Of a stretch of DNA of 64,000 nucleotides, positions 9,239 through 17,170 are shown in pieces; position 1 is the stretch's first letter; each line of letters opens with the position of its first letter. The notes under the pieces were generated by a model. It made no database searches. It saw only the letters and a program-made list of their open reading frames with translations, and had not been told where the DNA came from. Location of the stretch: the NCBI RefSeq assembly GCF_014200505.1, contig NZ_JACHBX010000005.1:62001-126000 (forward strand), given 5' to 3'. Source of the stretch: Massilia aurea (lineage in GTDB: Bacteria; Pseudomonadota; Gammaproteobacteria; Burkholderiales; Burkholderiaceae_D). Position numbers and translations under genes: made by a program.

Positions 9239-9267
9239 TTTTCACCTCCGCGCAATACACATGGACG

Positions 9268-9293
9268 AAAAAAAGCGCACCCGCAGGTGCGCC
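9268..9293 (-). terminator. Rho-independent terminator of the coaX/SPOR operon
   Basis: Read leftward, GCGCAC and GTGCGC form a perfect stem with a six-base loop, followed by seven T residues (the A run at 9268-9274 on the plus strand). It lies 21 bases beyond the stop of the SPOR gene at 9314. Confidence 0.85.
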
Positions 9294-9313
9294 GTTGATG
9301 GACTGTGTGCGAT

Positions 9314-10039
9314 TTAACTGCAGCGGGTGATGTCGACGCCGCTGTAGTCGTCGGCGATGCCCGTCAAGCGATCGCGCTCGCCAGCGTCGATCTGGCGATA
9401 CTGGTAGCCGGCGCGCGTCACTTGTGGTCCACGTGGCAGGATGCGCACGCCGCGCACGCCCTGGCGCTGCAGGTCAGCTACGAGCTTTTGCGCCGCACCG
9501 TCCGACTTGAACACGCCGAGCGAAATCGCATAGCGTAGTGGCGACGTGTCGTTCTGCATGATAAAGAAGTTGGTCACGCCCCGTTCCCTGAGCTCGGCGA
9601 CACGGCGCTGGGCGCCTTCGCGGCCGCCGTTCGGTGGCAGATAGACGAGGCGGCTCGTCACTTCCTGGTACGGGATCTCGATGCGCGACTGGCGCGGCGC
9701 GAGGCCAAGCCGTGCGACCCGGGCCTCGAAGCGGCGCGCATCGGCCGTGCTGAACGGGCCGGCCTGCATGCAGGCGACCAGATCCCGCGCAACTGGCACT
9801 GGCGCTGGCGCTGGCTCGGGCAGGGGCTCAGCCACTTCGGCTTGCGGCGCCGGTGCAGCGCTCGCCGCAGCCTGTCTGGCCTGCGTTGGCGTGAGCTGCT
9901 GCATGCGTTCGGGCGCAAGCTGGTTCTTCAGGCGCGCCGGCTCGCGCGCCCCATCACCCGGCTGGCCGAGCAGGCCCTGGCCATACGCCAGCAAGACCCC
10001 ATTGGCGCCCAGCAGCGCCCAGAACACGAATTTCAGCAC
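9314..10039 (-). CDS. SPOR-domain membrane protein
   Basis: A 241-residue protein with one N-terminal transmembrane segment (KFVFWALLGANGVLLAYGQGLLG), a Pro/Ala-rich spacer and a C-terminal SPOR-type domain. The domain spans about residues 110-235 and includes ACMQAGPFSTADARRFEARV and YAISLGVFKSDGAAQKLVADL, with two SPOR-like alpha/beta units. SPOR domains bind glycan stripped of stem peptides at division sites. The ATG overlaps the 3' end of coaX by 7 bases, so it is the last gene of the tightly packed minus-strand run and is probably translationally coupled. No enzymatic motif is seen. Confidence 0.8.
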   Translation of the reverse strand: MLKFVFWALLGANGVLLAYGQGLLGQPGDGAREPARLKNQLAPERMQQLTPTQARQAAASAAPAPQAEVAEPLPEPAPAPVPVARDLVACMQAGPFSTADARRFEARVARLGLAPRQSRIEIPYQEVTSRLVYLPPNGGREGAQRRVAELRERGVTNFFIMQNDTSPLRYAISLGVFKSDGAAQKLVADLQRQGVRGVRILPRGPQVTRAGYQYRQIDAGERDRLTGIADDYSGVDITRCS

Positions 10040-10770
10040 CGCATATCTCCCGTCGAGCCGGTGGCTGCTGCATGCAGGCCGACCAGTACGATGTTATCGA
10101 CCACCTGGTGCGCAACCTTGAGGGCTGGCGCTATATGGGGCGCGGCGCCACCCGAGACGATGCAGAAGGCGCCGCCCAGGCCGGCAACCGCGCGCTCGAT
10201 CGCGCCCGCCTGCGCCGAGAGCAGGCCGGACAGGATCGCATCCTGCGTATTGTCGCCAAACAGCGGCGGCAATGCGCCGGCGTCGACCTGTGGCAGTTGC
10301 GCCGTGTTGCGCGCCAGGCTCGCGGCCATCAGGGCCAGCCCGGGCAGGATCATGCCGCCGATGAAGTGGCCATTGGCGCGTACCGCGTCGACCGTGGTTG
10401 CGGTGCCGCAGGTGGCCAAGATCAGGTCCTGGCCGGGGGCCAGCGCGCGCGCGCCGATGGCGGCGGCAAAGCGGTCGCACCCGAGCCGCGCCGGCTCGCG
10501 ATAGCCGTTGGTGATGCCTGCGCGCTGCGGCGTTGACGCGAACCACTCTACCTGCGCATGCGCCGGCAGCAGGGCCGCGATGCGTTCGGCCAGCGCGGGC
10601 CCCGCCACGTTCGACACCAGCACGCGCGTGGCGCCGGCCCAGTCGGACGCCAATGCATCCAGCCCGGCATGCGCCACCGCGCCAGTGGCCGACCAGGCGC
10701 CAGGCGCCGCGCCTTCGGCTGCCAGCGCCCACTTGACGCGGGTATTGCCGGCATCGATCAGCAGCATCAT
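10033..10770 (-). CDS. coaX: Type III pantothenate kinase
   Basis: Catalyses ATP-dependent phosphorylation of pantothenate, the first step of coenzyme A synthesis; type III enzymes need a monovalent cation. The 245-residue protein opens with the ASKHA phosphate motif MMLLIDAGNTRVKWALA. It carries the pantothenate-binding GYREPARLGCDRFAAAIGA segment and GTATTVDAV with the second phosphate loop. Its start overlaps the birA stop by 4 bases (ATGA). Linkage of birA and coaX recurs in betaproteobacteria; in Bordetella the two functions are fused. Confidence 0.95.
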   Translation of the reverse strand: MMLLIDAGNTRVKWALAAEGAAPGAWSATGAVAHAGLDALASDWAGATRVLVSNVAGPALAERIAALLPAHAQVEWFASTPQRAGITNGYREPARLGCDRFAAAIGARALAPGQDLILATCGTATTVDAVRANGHFIGGMILPGLALMAASLARNTAQLPQVDAGALPPLFGDNTQDAILSGLLSAQAGAIERAVAGLGGAFCIVSGGAAPHIAPALKVAHQVVDNIVLVGLHAAATGSTGDMRC

Positions 10771-11531
10771 GCTTTCACCCGCAGTGAGACGTCGCCGGCC
10801 ATCACGGTGATGCGGCCTTCATCCGTATCGAGCAGCAGGCGCCCGCTATCATCGACACCGGCCGCGCGGCCTTCGTGCCGCACGACGCCGCCGTCGAGCA
10901 GGACGACGGTCTCGCCCTGCCATGCATGGCGCAGGTTCCAGCGCGCGCTGAAGGCGGCAAACCCGCGCGCGGTAAATTCGCGCAGGCAGCCGGCAAGGCC
11001 GTCGAGCAGCGCGGCCATCAGCGCGTCACGGTCCATGCGCGCCAGCCATGGCATGCCGGCCGCGCTACGGCCCAGCTGCGCTTCCATCTCATCGGGCATC
11101 AACAGGTTCAGGCCGATGCCGATCACGCACCAGGTGCCGCCGCCAGGGGCGGACTGGGTTTCGATCAGGATGCCGGCCAGTTTGTCGCCATCCTTGAGGA
11201 CATCGTTCGGCCACTTCAGCTGCACCTGCTGGCCCAGCGTGCCAAGCGTGTCGGCCAGCGCCACGCCCACCGCCAGCGGCAGGCCAAGCAGCGCCTGCGG
11301 CCCGCCGTCGAAGCGCCAGGCCAGCGAAAACGTCAGCGAGCCTTCGGGCGACGACAGCCAGCTGCGCCCGGCGCGCCCGCGGCCGGCGCTTTGATGTTCG
11401 GCGATCAGCAGCAGCGGGGCGGCGAGTGTGCTGGCGCGCGCGAGCAGGTCGGCGTTGGTCGACCCGGTCTGCGCGACGACTTCAACGGCCACGCCTGCGC
11501 GTGACAGCGCGGCAATGGAAGCAGCGTTCAT
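10767..11531 (-). CDS. birA: Biotin--[acetyl-CoA-carboxylase] ligase, short form without HTH
   Basis: Attaches biotin to the carboxyl carrier protein of acetyl-CoA carboxylase through biotinyl-5'-AMP. The 254-residue protein begins MNAASIAALSRAGVAVEVV. It carries the biotin/ATP loop GRGRAGRSWLSSPEGSLTFS and the catalytic KWPNDVL...KLAGIL region, then a small C-terminal SH3-like domain. It lacks the N-terminal winged-helix domain of E. coli BirA, so it should be an enzyme only and not a repressor. It overlaps coaX (ATGA) and the upstream SDR gene. The frame is open further upstream, but that part is a shadow of the SDR gene. Confidence 0.94.
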   Translation of the reverse strand: MNAASIAALSRAGVAVEVVAQTGSTNADLLARASTLAAPLLLIAEHQSAGRGRAGRSWLSSPEGSLTFSLAWRFDGGPQALLGLPLAVGVALADTLGTLGQQVQLKWPNDVLKDGDKLAGILIETQSAPGGGTWCVIGIGLNLLMPDEMEAQLGRSAAGMPWLARMDRDALMAALLDGLAGCLREFTARGFAAFSARWNLRHAWQGETVVLLDGGVVRHEGRAAGVDDSGRLLLDTDEGRITVMAGDVSLRVKA

Positions 11532-12313
11532 GGGTGCTCCCGGCGCGGCTTGGTCGGCGCGCGCGCAAAGAGACGGTCGAACAGGGCGTTGGGCATCAGG
11601 CGCAGCAGCTTGGCGACGACGCCCATCTGCCACGGCAGCACGCGGTAACTGTCGCCGCGCGCGATCGCCGCGACAGCCCGCGTGGCAAAGCGTTCGGGGG
11701 GCATCAAAAAGGGCATGGGGAAGCGGTTGGCACGGGTCATGGGGGTATCGATGTAGCCGGGCGCGATGGTCACGACGCGAATGTTCGACGGCCGCAGTTC
11801 CACGCGCAGCGCTTCGCAATAGCTGTGCAGCGCGGCCTTGCTGGCGCAGTAGGCACCGGCGCCGCGCATGCCGCGAATGCCGGCCACGCTGCCGATGCCG
11901 ACCAGGCGGCATGGCGTCGACTGGGTTTTCATGGCGGCGATGAACGGTGCGAACGTCGCCACCGTGGCATTCATATTGGTGGCGAAGACGGCGTCGAACA
12001 CAGCCAGGTCGTCGGCCTGCTCGGTCAGCGTGCCCTGCGAAATGCCGGCGCAGGCGATGACGATGTCGGCGCCGCCGTTCGCGGTGAGGAAATCCTGCGC
12101 CGCGGACGCGAGGGCCGCGCGATCGAGCACGTCGACCGCATACACCTGGTGGCGCGAAGCGTCAGGCAGCGATTGACGCAGTTGGTCGAGCGCGTCGCGC
12201 CGCCGGCCGAGCAGGCCCAGCGTCGCGCCGCGCGCGGCATATTCGCGCGCCAGCGCGGCGCCGATGCCGCTCGAGGCGCCGGTGATGAAGACGCGCTGGC
12301 CCGGCAGCGACAT
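11528..12313 (-). CDS. Short-chain dehydrogenase/reductase family oxidoreductase
   Basis: A classical SDR of 261 residues. The NAD(P)-binding TGASSGIG motif is at about residues 11-18, and the N-[x]-A-type ACAG segment near 90, the catalytic Ser region (GIGSVAG) and YCASK near residue 158 are present. The C-terminal region has MPFLMPPERFATRAVAAIARG, typical of the YqjQ/DltE-like SDR subgroup. The substrate cannot be told from sequence. Its stop overlaps the birA start by 4 bases (ATGA), making it the first member of the overlapping SDR-birA-coaX-SPOR run. It starts 7 bases from the end of the upstream SPOR gene. Confidence 0.88.
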   Translation of the reverse strand: MSLPGQRVFITGASSGIGAALAREYAARGATLGLLGRRRDALDQLRQSLPDASRHQVYAVDVLDRAALASAAQDFLTANGGADIVIACAGISQGTLTEQADDLAVFDAVFATNMNATVATFAPFIAAMKTQSTPCRLVGIGSVAGIRGMRGAGAYCASKAALHSYCEALRVELRPSNIRVVTIAPGYIDTPMTRANRFPMPFLMPPERFATRAVAAIARGDSYRVLPWQMGVVAKLLRLMPNALFDRLFARAPTKPRREHP

Positions 12314-12319
12314 GCCGGA

Positions 12320-13006
12320 TCAGCGCTGGTTGCGCACGATGGCGACGTCGATGCCGCTGTCGAGCAGCTTGGCACGCGCGCGGTTGACGCCTTCGACCTG
12401 CGTGAACGGGCCGACGCGCACGCGGTGCAGCACGCCGCTGTCGGTGCTGCGGTCGGTGATCGCAGCCTCGAAGCCCAGCAGGGCCAGTTTGGCGCGGGTG
12501 TTTTCGGCGTCCGACATTTCACGGAACGCGCCCGCTTGCAGGTAATAGATGTAGCCGTCGGTGACGGCGGCAGCCGCGGGCGCCGCGACCGTGTTGACGG
12601 GCGCTGGCGATGGCGCCGGGGTTGGCGCGCGGCGCGGCGCCTGCATGCCGGCGATCGCAGCGCCCAGTGGATCGGCGTCTGCGGGCGCTGCAGTTGGCGC
12701 GGCGGGGGCGGAGGGTGTGGCTGGTACTGCCGGTGCGGCAGCCGGTGCACTTGGCGCCGGCTTGGGCGTCTCGCGCACTGGCGTGCGGGTGCCGTACAGC
12801 GGCTTGTTCGGATCGTTGGCCTGGCTCGGCTCGAGGTCGGCCGGGCGGCCCATCTTGTTGGAGCGATCGGTAAAGGGCGAGGCGCCCTTGGTGATCACGA
12901 GTGCGACCGCCACTGCGATGCCCAACCCGATGATCAGGCCGATGATGATGCCCGTCAGGGTGCTGCCGCGCTGGCGGAGGGGCGAGAAGGATCGAATGGC
13001 GGTCAT
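12320..13006 (-). CDS. SPOR-domain (FtsN-like) membrane protein
   Basis: A 228-residue bitopic protein with a short cytoplasmic N-terminus, a Gly/Ile-rich transmembrane helix at about 18-40 (STLTGIIIGLIIGLGIAVAV) and a Pro/Ala-rich periplasmic linker. A C-terminal SPOR domain at about 148-226 includes YYLQAGAFREMSDAENTRAKL. The architecture matches FtsN-like proteins encoded directly after argS in many betaproteobacteria, where they act in late division. It starts 33 bases after the argS stop. A septal role is inferred from domain and context. Confidence 0.85.
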   Translation of the reverse strand: MTAIRSFSPLRQRGSTLTGIIIGLIIGLGIAVAVALVITKGASPFTDRSNKMGRPADLEPSQANDPNKPLYGTRTPVRETPKPAPSAPAAAPAVPATPSAPAAPTAAPADADPLGAAIAGMQAPRRAPTPAPSPAPVNTVAAPAAAAVTDGYIYYLQAGAFREMSDAENTRAKLALLGFEAAITDRSTDSGVLHRVRVGPFTQVEGVNRARAKLLDSGIDVAIVRNQR

Positions 13007-13039
13007 GACGCTTTCTGGTTGGACAGTGGGATGCAGTGA

Positions 13040-14752
13040 TTACATTTTGTCCGGCGCCGACACGCCGATCAGCGCGAGGCCGTTGCGCAGCACCTGGCGC
13101 GTGGCCGCGGCCAGCGCGAGGCGGGCCAGCTTGAGCGGCTCGTCGTCGTCCAGCAGCCACTTGTGCGCGAAGTAGTAGCTGTGCAGGTCGCCGGCCAGTT
13201 CGCGCAGGTAGAACGCGACCTGGTGCGGGCCCAGTTCAGCCAAGGCGCGCTCGAGCACTTCAGGGTACGACGCCAGCTTGGCCAGCAGTTCGAATTCCTT
13301 CGGCGAGGTGAGCGGCGACAGATCGACGCTGGCGAGCGAAGCGACATCGCCGCCCCAGTTGGCCAGCGCCGAGCAGATGCGCGCGTGGGCATACTGGACG
13401 TAGTACACCGGGTTCTCGTCGCTCGTTTCGAGCGCGACGTTCACGTCGAACACGAACTCGGTGTCGGCCTTGCGCGAGATGAGGAAGAAGCGCACCGCGT
13501 CGCGGCCACGCGTGACATCGCCCGCGCCCGACCAGTCGATCAGGTCGCGCACGGTGACGTACGAGCCGGCGCGCTTGGAAATCTTGACCTCTTCGCCGTC
13601 CTTCATCACGGTGACCATCTTGTGCAGCACGTAGTCGGGATAGCCTTGCGGGATGCCGATGTCCACGGCCTGCAGGCCGGCGCGCACGCGCGCGATCGTG
13701 CCGTGGTGGTCACTGCCCTGGATGTTGATCGCCTGGTCGAAGCCGCGGCGGAATTTCTGGATGTGGTACGCCACGTCCGGCACGAAGTACGTATAGGTGC
13801 CGTCGGACTTGCGCATCACGCGGTCCTTGTCGTCGCCGTAGTCGGTGGTCTTGAGCCACAGCGCGCCGCCGTCTTCGTAGGTCTTGCCCGAGTCGACCAG
13901 CGTCTTGACGGCGGTGTCGACCTTGCCGTCGGCGTACAGCGACGACTCGAGGTAGTAGTTGTCGAACTTGACGCCGAAGGCCTGCAGATCCTGGTCCTGC
14001 TCATTGCGCAGGTAGGTCACGGCGAAGCGGCGGATCGATTCGAGATCGTCGACGTCGCCGCTGGCGGTGGCCGGCTCGCCATCGCTGGCCGAGACGGTTT
14101 TTTTGGCCAGGAAGTCGGCGGCGATCTCGGCGATGTAGTCGCCGTTGTAGGCCGATTCTGGCCATTCGGCGTCGCCCGGCTTGAAGCCGCGCGCGCGTGC
14201 CTGCACCGAGTTCGCCAGCGTGGCGATCTGCACGCCCGCATCGTTGTAATAGAACTCGCGCGTGACGTCGTGACCCTGCGACAGAAACAGCGACGCCATC
14301 GCGTCGCCCAGCGCGGCCTGACGGCCGTGACCGACGTGCAGCGGCCCGGTCGGGTTGGCCGAGACGAATTCGATGATCACGTGGTGGCCGGCGCCGCTGG
14401 TGCCGCTGCCGAATGCCGCGCCCTGTTCGAGCACGCTGCGCGCGACCGATTGCTTGGCGCTGGCCGCCACGCGCAGGTTGATGAAGCCGGGGCCGGCTAT
14501 GTCGGCCGCGTCGATCAGCCCCTGCGCGCCTGGTTCGGCCAGCAGTGCGGCGACCAGGCGCGTGGCCAGTTCGCGCGGGTTGGTCTTGAGTGGCTTGGCT
14601 AGCTGCATCGCGATATTGCAAGCGATGTCGCCGTGCGACGGATCGCGCGGCCGTTCGAGCACCACGTTCGGGGTTAGATCGGTACCGGCAACGATCGGCG
14701 CGAGGGCGGCCTGGAACAGGGCAACGATTTGTTGTTTTTGTTGGGCGAGCAT
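13040..14752 (-). CDS. argS: Arginyl-tRNA synthetase
   Basis: Class I synthetase charging tRNA-Arg. From the ATG at 14752 (MLAQQKQQIVALFQAALAP) it has 570 residues, close to the family norm. It shows the N-terminal Add-1 domain, the HIGH-like signature HVGHG in NPTGPLHVGHGRQAALGD, the KMSK-like loop as KISKRAGS, and a C-terminal DALR anticodon-binding domain. The frame is open upstream to 14866, but the extra residues lack family resemblance. It heads the minus-strand block of envelope and cofactor genes. Confidence 0.96.
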   Translation of the reverse strand: MLAQQKQQIVALFQAALAPIVAGTDLTPNVVLERPRDPSHGDIACNIAMQLAKPLKTNPRELATRLVAALLAEPGAQGLIDAADIAGPGFINLRVAASAKQSVARSVLEQGAAFGSGTSGAGHHVIIEFVSANPTGPLHVGHGRQAALGDAMASLFLSQGHDVTREFYYNDAGVQIATLANSVQARARGFKPGDAEWPESAYNGDYIAEIAADFLAKKTVSASDGEPATASGDVDDLESIRRFAVTYLRNEQDQDLQAFGVKFDNYYLESSLYADGKVDTAVKTLVDSGKTYEDGGALWLKTTDYGDDKDRVMRKSDGTYTYFVPDVAYHIQKFRRGFDQAINIQGSDHHGTIARVRAGLQAVDIGIPQGYPDYVLHKMVTVMKDGEEVKISKRAGSYVTVRDLIDWSGAGDVTRGRDAVRFFLISRKADTEFVFDVNVALETSDENPVYYVQYAHARICSALANWGGDVASLASVDLSPLTSPKEFELLAKLASYPEVLERALAELGPHQVAFYLRELAGDLHSYYFAHKWLLDDDEPLKLARLALAAATRQVLRNGLALIGVSAPDKM

Positions 14753-14961
14753 GGGAATGGTCGAAAATGTAATGAGGCGGCGCCTGGAGGTCAGGCAAAC
14801 AGTGCACATTATACTAGCTTGACGGGCCGCTTTGGCGGGCTGCGGCGCCAGCGGCCGGCGTATCACCCACTATCAGGATAACCACAGCGGCCACTATATT
14901 AAGCGTCGTCAAAGGCATAACCGTTACAATGGGAGCCCATTTTCGCAACATTTTATTCGCC

Positions 14962-16551
14962 ATGACTGACAAGCGTCCAACGCTCTCCCTGAAACCCAAG
15001 GCCAAGCCGGCGTCCGACCGGCGCGGCGCCGGCGCGGCAGGCCGCAAGCCGGCCCAGGCCGCCGAGCGCGCGCAACCACGCGCACAGGGACAAGGGCAGG
15101 GCAGTCAGGGGCAAGGCGAACGCGCACCGGCCCAGCCGGCAGCGGCGTCCGGCTATCAGTTGAAGCACCACGTCGTGCGCGCGCCGCGTGAAGAGCCGCG
15201 CCTGCGCGCCAGTCATGAAGTAAAAGTTGCGCCGCAGCGCGACTACAAGCCCGACCTCAAATCCGACTCGCTGGCCCTTGCGCTTCTGGGCGCGGCCAGC
15301 GCCGTCGCCCGCGTGCAGGGCGGCATGGCGCTGCCGCAGGCGCTGTCGATCGTGTTCGGCGCTTACGACGTCACGCCGCAAACGCGCGGCGCAATCCAGG
15401 ATATCGCCTACCGCACGATGCGCCAGCTGGGCCGCAGCGAAACGCTGCTGGGCCTGATGACGAGCAAGGCGCCCGAGCCGCCGATGCTGGGCGCGCTGCT
15501 GTGCGCGGCGCTGTCGCTGCTGGACCCGCCCGAGGGCACGCCGGCCCCGTACGAAGCATTCACCGTGGTCGACCAGGCCGTCACCGGTGCGGCAGCGCAT
15601 CCCGATTTTGCGCATGCCAAGGCGATGGTCAATGCGGTGCTGCGCCGCTTTCTGCGCGAGCGTGAATCGCTGGTCGAAGAAGCGCTGCGCACACCGCTGG
15701 CGCGCTGGAATTATCCGCAGTGGTGGATCGATACGGCGCGCGCCGCGTACCCACGCGACTGGGAAGCCGTGCTTGCCGCGGGCAACGCACATCCGCCACT
15801 GACGCTGCGCGTGAACCGTCGCCGGCAAGAGGTCGCCGCCTACCTGCAGTCGCTGCAGGATGCGGGCCTGGACGCGGAGCAGGTGGGGCCGTACGCGGTG
15901 CGCCTGGCGCAGGCAATCAATGTGAGCCAGATTCCCGGCTTTGCCGAGGGTGTGGTGTCGGTGCAGGATGCCGGCGCCCAGCTGGCCGCGCCGCTGCTCG
16001 ACCTGCAGGATGGCATGCGCGTGCTCGACGCGTGCGCAGCCCCTGGCGGCAAGAGCGGCCATATCCTCGAGACGGCAAACGTCGAACTCACCGCCGTCGA
16101 CACCGATGCGCTGCGCCTTGGCCGGGTGGGCGACAATCTCGGCCGCCTGGGCTTGGCCGCGCAGCTCGTGACGGCCGATGCCGGCGCAACCGACTGGTGG
16201 GATGGCCGTCAATACGACCGCATCCTGGCCGACGTGCCGTGCACGGCGTCGGGCATCGTGCGCCGCCACCCGGATATCCGCTGGTTGCGCCGCAAGTCGG
16301 ATACATCCCAACTTGCAACACTTTCAGCCAAAATACTCGACAACCTTTGGCAGATGCTGCTGCCGAATGGTAAATTGCTATTCGTGACATGTTCGCTCTG
16401 GCCCCAGGAATCGGAGGCGCAGGCGGCTGCCTTCGCGGCCCGCCACGACGCGGTCCGCCTCGATGCGCCGGGCCAACTGCTGCCCGTCGGTGGCGCCGGA
16501 CAGGATCATGACGGTTTGTTCTACGCCCTGTTCCAGAAGAAAGCGGCGTGA
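14962..16551 (+). CDS. rsmB: 16S rRNA (cytosine-967-C5)-methyltransferase RsmB
   Basis: SAM-dependent m5C methyltransferase of 16S rRNA position 967. A basic, low-complexity N-terminal extension (residues 1-85, Arg/Gln/Ala-rich) precedes the NusB-like RNA-binding domain (about 90-230) and the Rossmann methyltransferase domain. The SAM loop is DACAAPGGKSGHILE, motif IV is DVPCTASGIVRRHPDIRW, and the catalytic Cys motif VI is FVTCSLWPQES. The preferred ATG at 14962 gives 529 residues; an in-frame ATG at 14929 is also possible. It heads a cluster with the DUF4390 and NtrYX-like genes. Confidence 0.94.
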   Translation: MTDKRPTLSLKPKAKPASDRRGAGAAGRKPAQAAERAQPRAQGQGQGSQGQGERAPAQPAAASGYQLKHHVVRAPREEPRLRASHEVKVAPQRDYKPDLKSDSLALALLGAASAVARVQGGMALPQALSIVFGAYDVTPQTRGAIQDIAYRTMRQLGRSETLLGLMTSKAPEPPMLGALLCAALSLLDPPEGTPAPYEAFTVVDQAVTGAAAHPDFAHAKAMVNAVLRRFLRERESLVEEALRTPLARWNYPQWWIDTARAAYPRDWEAVLAAGNAHPPLTLRVNRRRQEVAAYLQSLQDAGLDAEQVGPYAVRLAQAINVSQIPGFAEGVVSVQDAGAQLAAPLLDLQDGMRVLDACAAPGGKSGHILETANVELTAVDTDALRLGRVGDNLGRLGLAAQLVTADAGATDWWDGRQYDRILADVPCTASGIVRRHPDIRWLRRKSDTSQLATLSAKILDNLWQMLLPNGKLLFVTCSLWPQESEAQAAAFAARHDAVRLDAPGQLLPVGGAGQDHDGLFYALFQKKAA

Positions 16552-16594
16552 AGTTCTTTTCACTACGCGCATTATTTAAGGCCCCGGCTCCCCC

Positions 16595-17170
16595 GTGACG
16601 TTACGATTTTTCCGCCTTCTCGCCTGTCAGTTTCTGCTGGCGATCGCGTGCGTTGCCATGGGCACGCCGGCGCAGGCGGCCGACGACATCGAAATCACCC
16701 GCGCAACCATCGAAGCAAGCGACGATGGCTACCGCCTCAACACGGCCTACAACTTCGAGCTGAACCACGGCCTGAAGGACGCGATCCAGCACGGGGTCCA
16801 GCTGCACTTCACCACCGAGATCGAACTCACGCGCCCGCGCTGGTACTGGCGCGACGAAAAGGCGGTCTCGCTAAAACGCACCATCCGCATTTCGTACGAC
16901 GTGCTCACGCGCCAGTATTACGTGGTCGTGGTGGGGTCGTTCCAGGAACGCTTCCAGACCTTTGAAGACGCGATGTTCATGATCCGGCGCCCGACGCGCT
17001 GGCTGATCGCGCCCAAGGGCACGCTCAAGGCCGGCGAAGTCTATGAAGTCTCGCTGCGCATGTTCATGGACCGCGAGTACCTGCAAAAGCCGTTGCAGGT
17101 CAATGCCTTCAACGACTCGGACTGGCGCCTGACCTCCAGCCGAAAGACGTTCACCTACCGTGCGGAGTGA
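16595..17170 (+). CDS. DUF4390 domain-containing exported protein
   Basis: A 191-residue protein of the DUF4390 family with a Sec signal (LACQFLLAIACVAMGTPAQAA) and a predominantly beta-rich periplasmic domain. It contains LTRPRWYWRDE and GSFQERFQTFEDAM, typical of the family. The start is GTG. It overlaps the NtrY-like kinase gene by 11 bases. This gene sits between rsmB and the kinase in many betaproteobacteria, which suggests a periplasmic accessory to the kinase. That role is inferred, as no function is established. Confidence 0.85.
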   Translation: MTLRFFRLLACQFLLAIACVAMGTPAQAADDIEITRATIEASDDGYRLNTAYNFELNHGLKDAIQHGVQLHFTTEIELTRPRWYWRDEKAVSLKRTIRISYDVLTRQYYVVVVGSFQERFQTFEDAMFMIRRPTRWLIAPKGTLKAGEVYEVSLRMFMDREYLQKPLQVNAFNDSDWRLTSSRKTFTYRAE

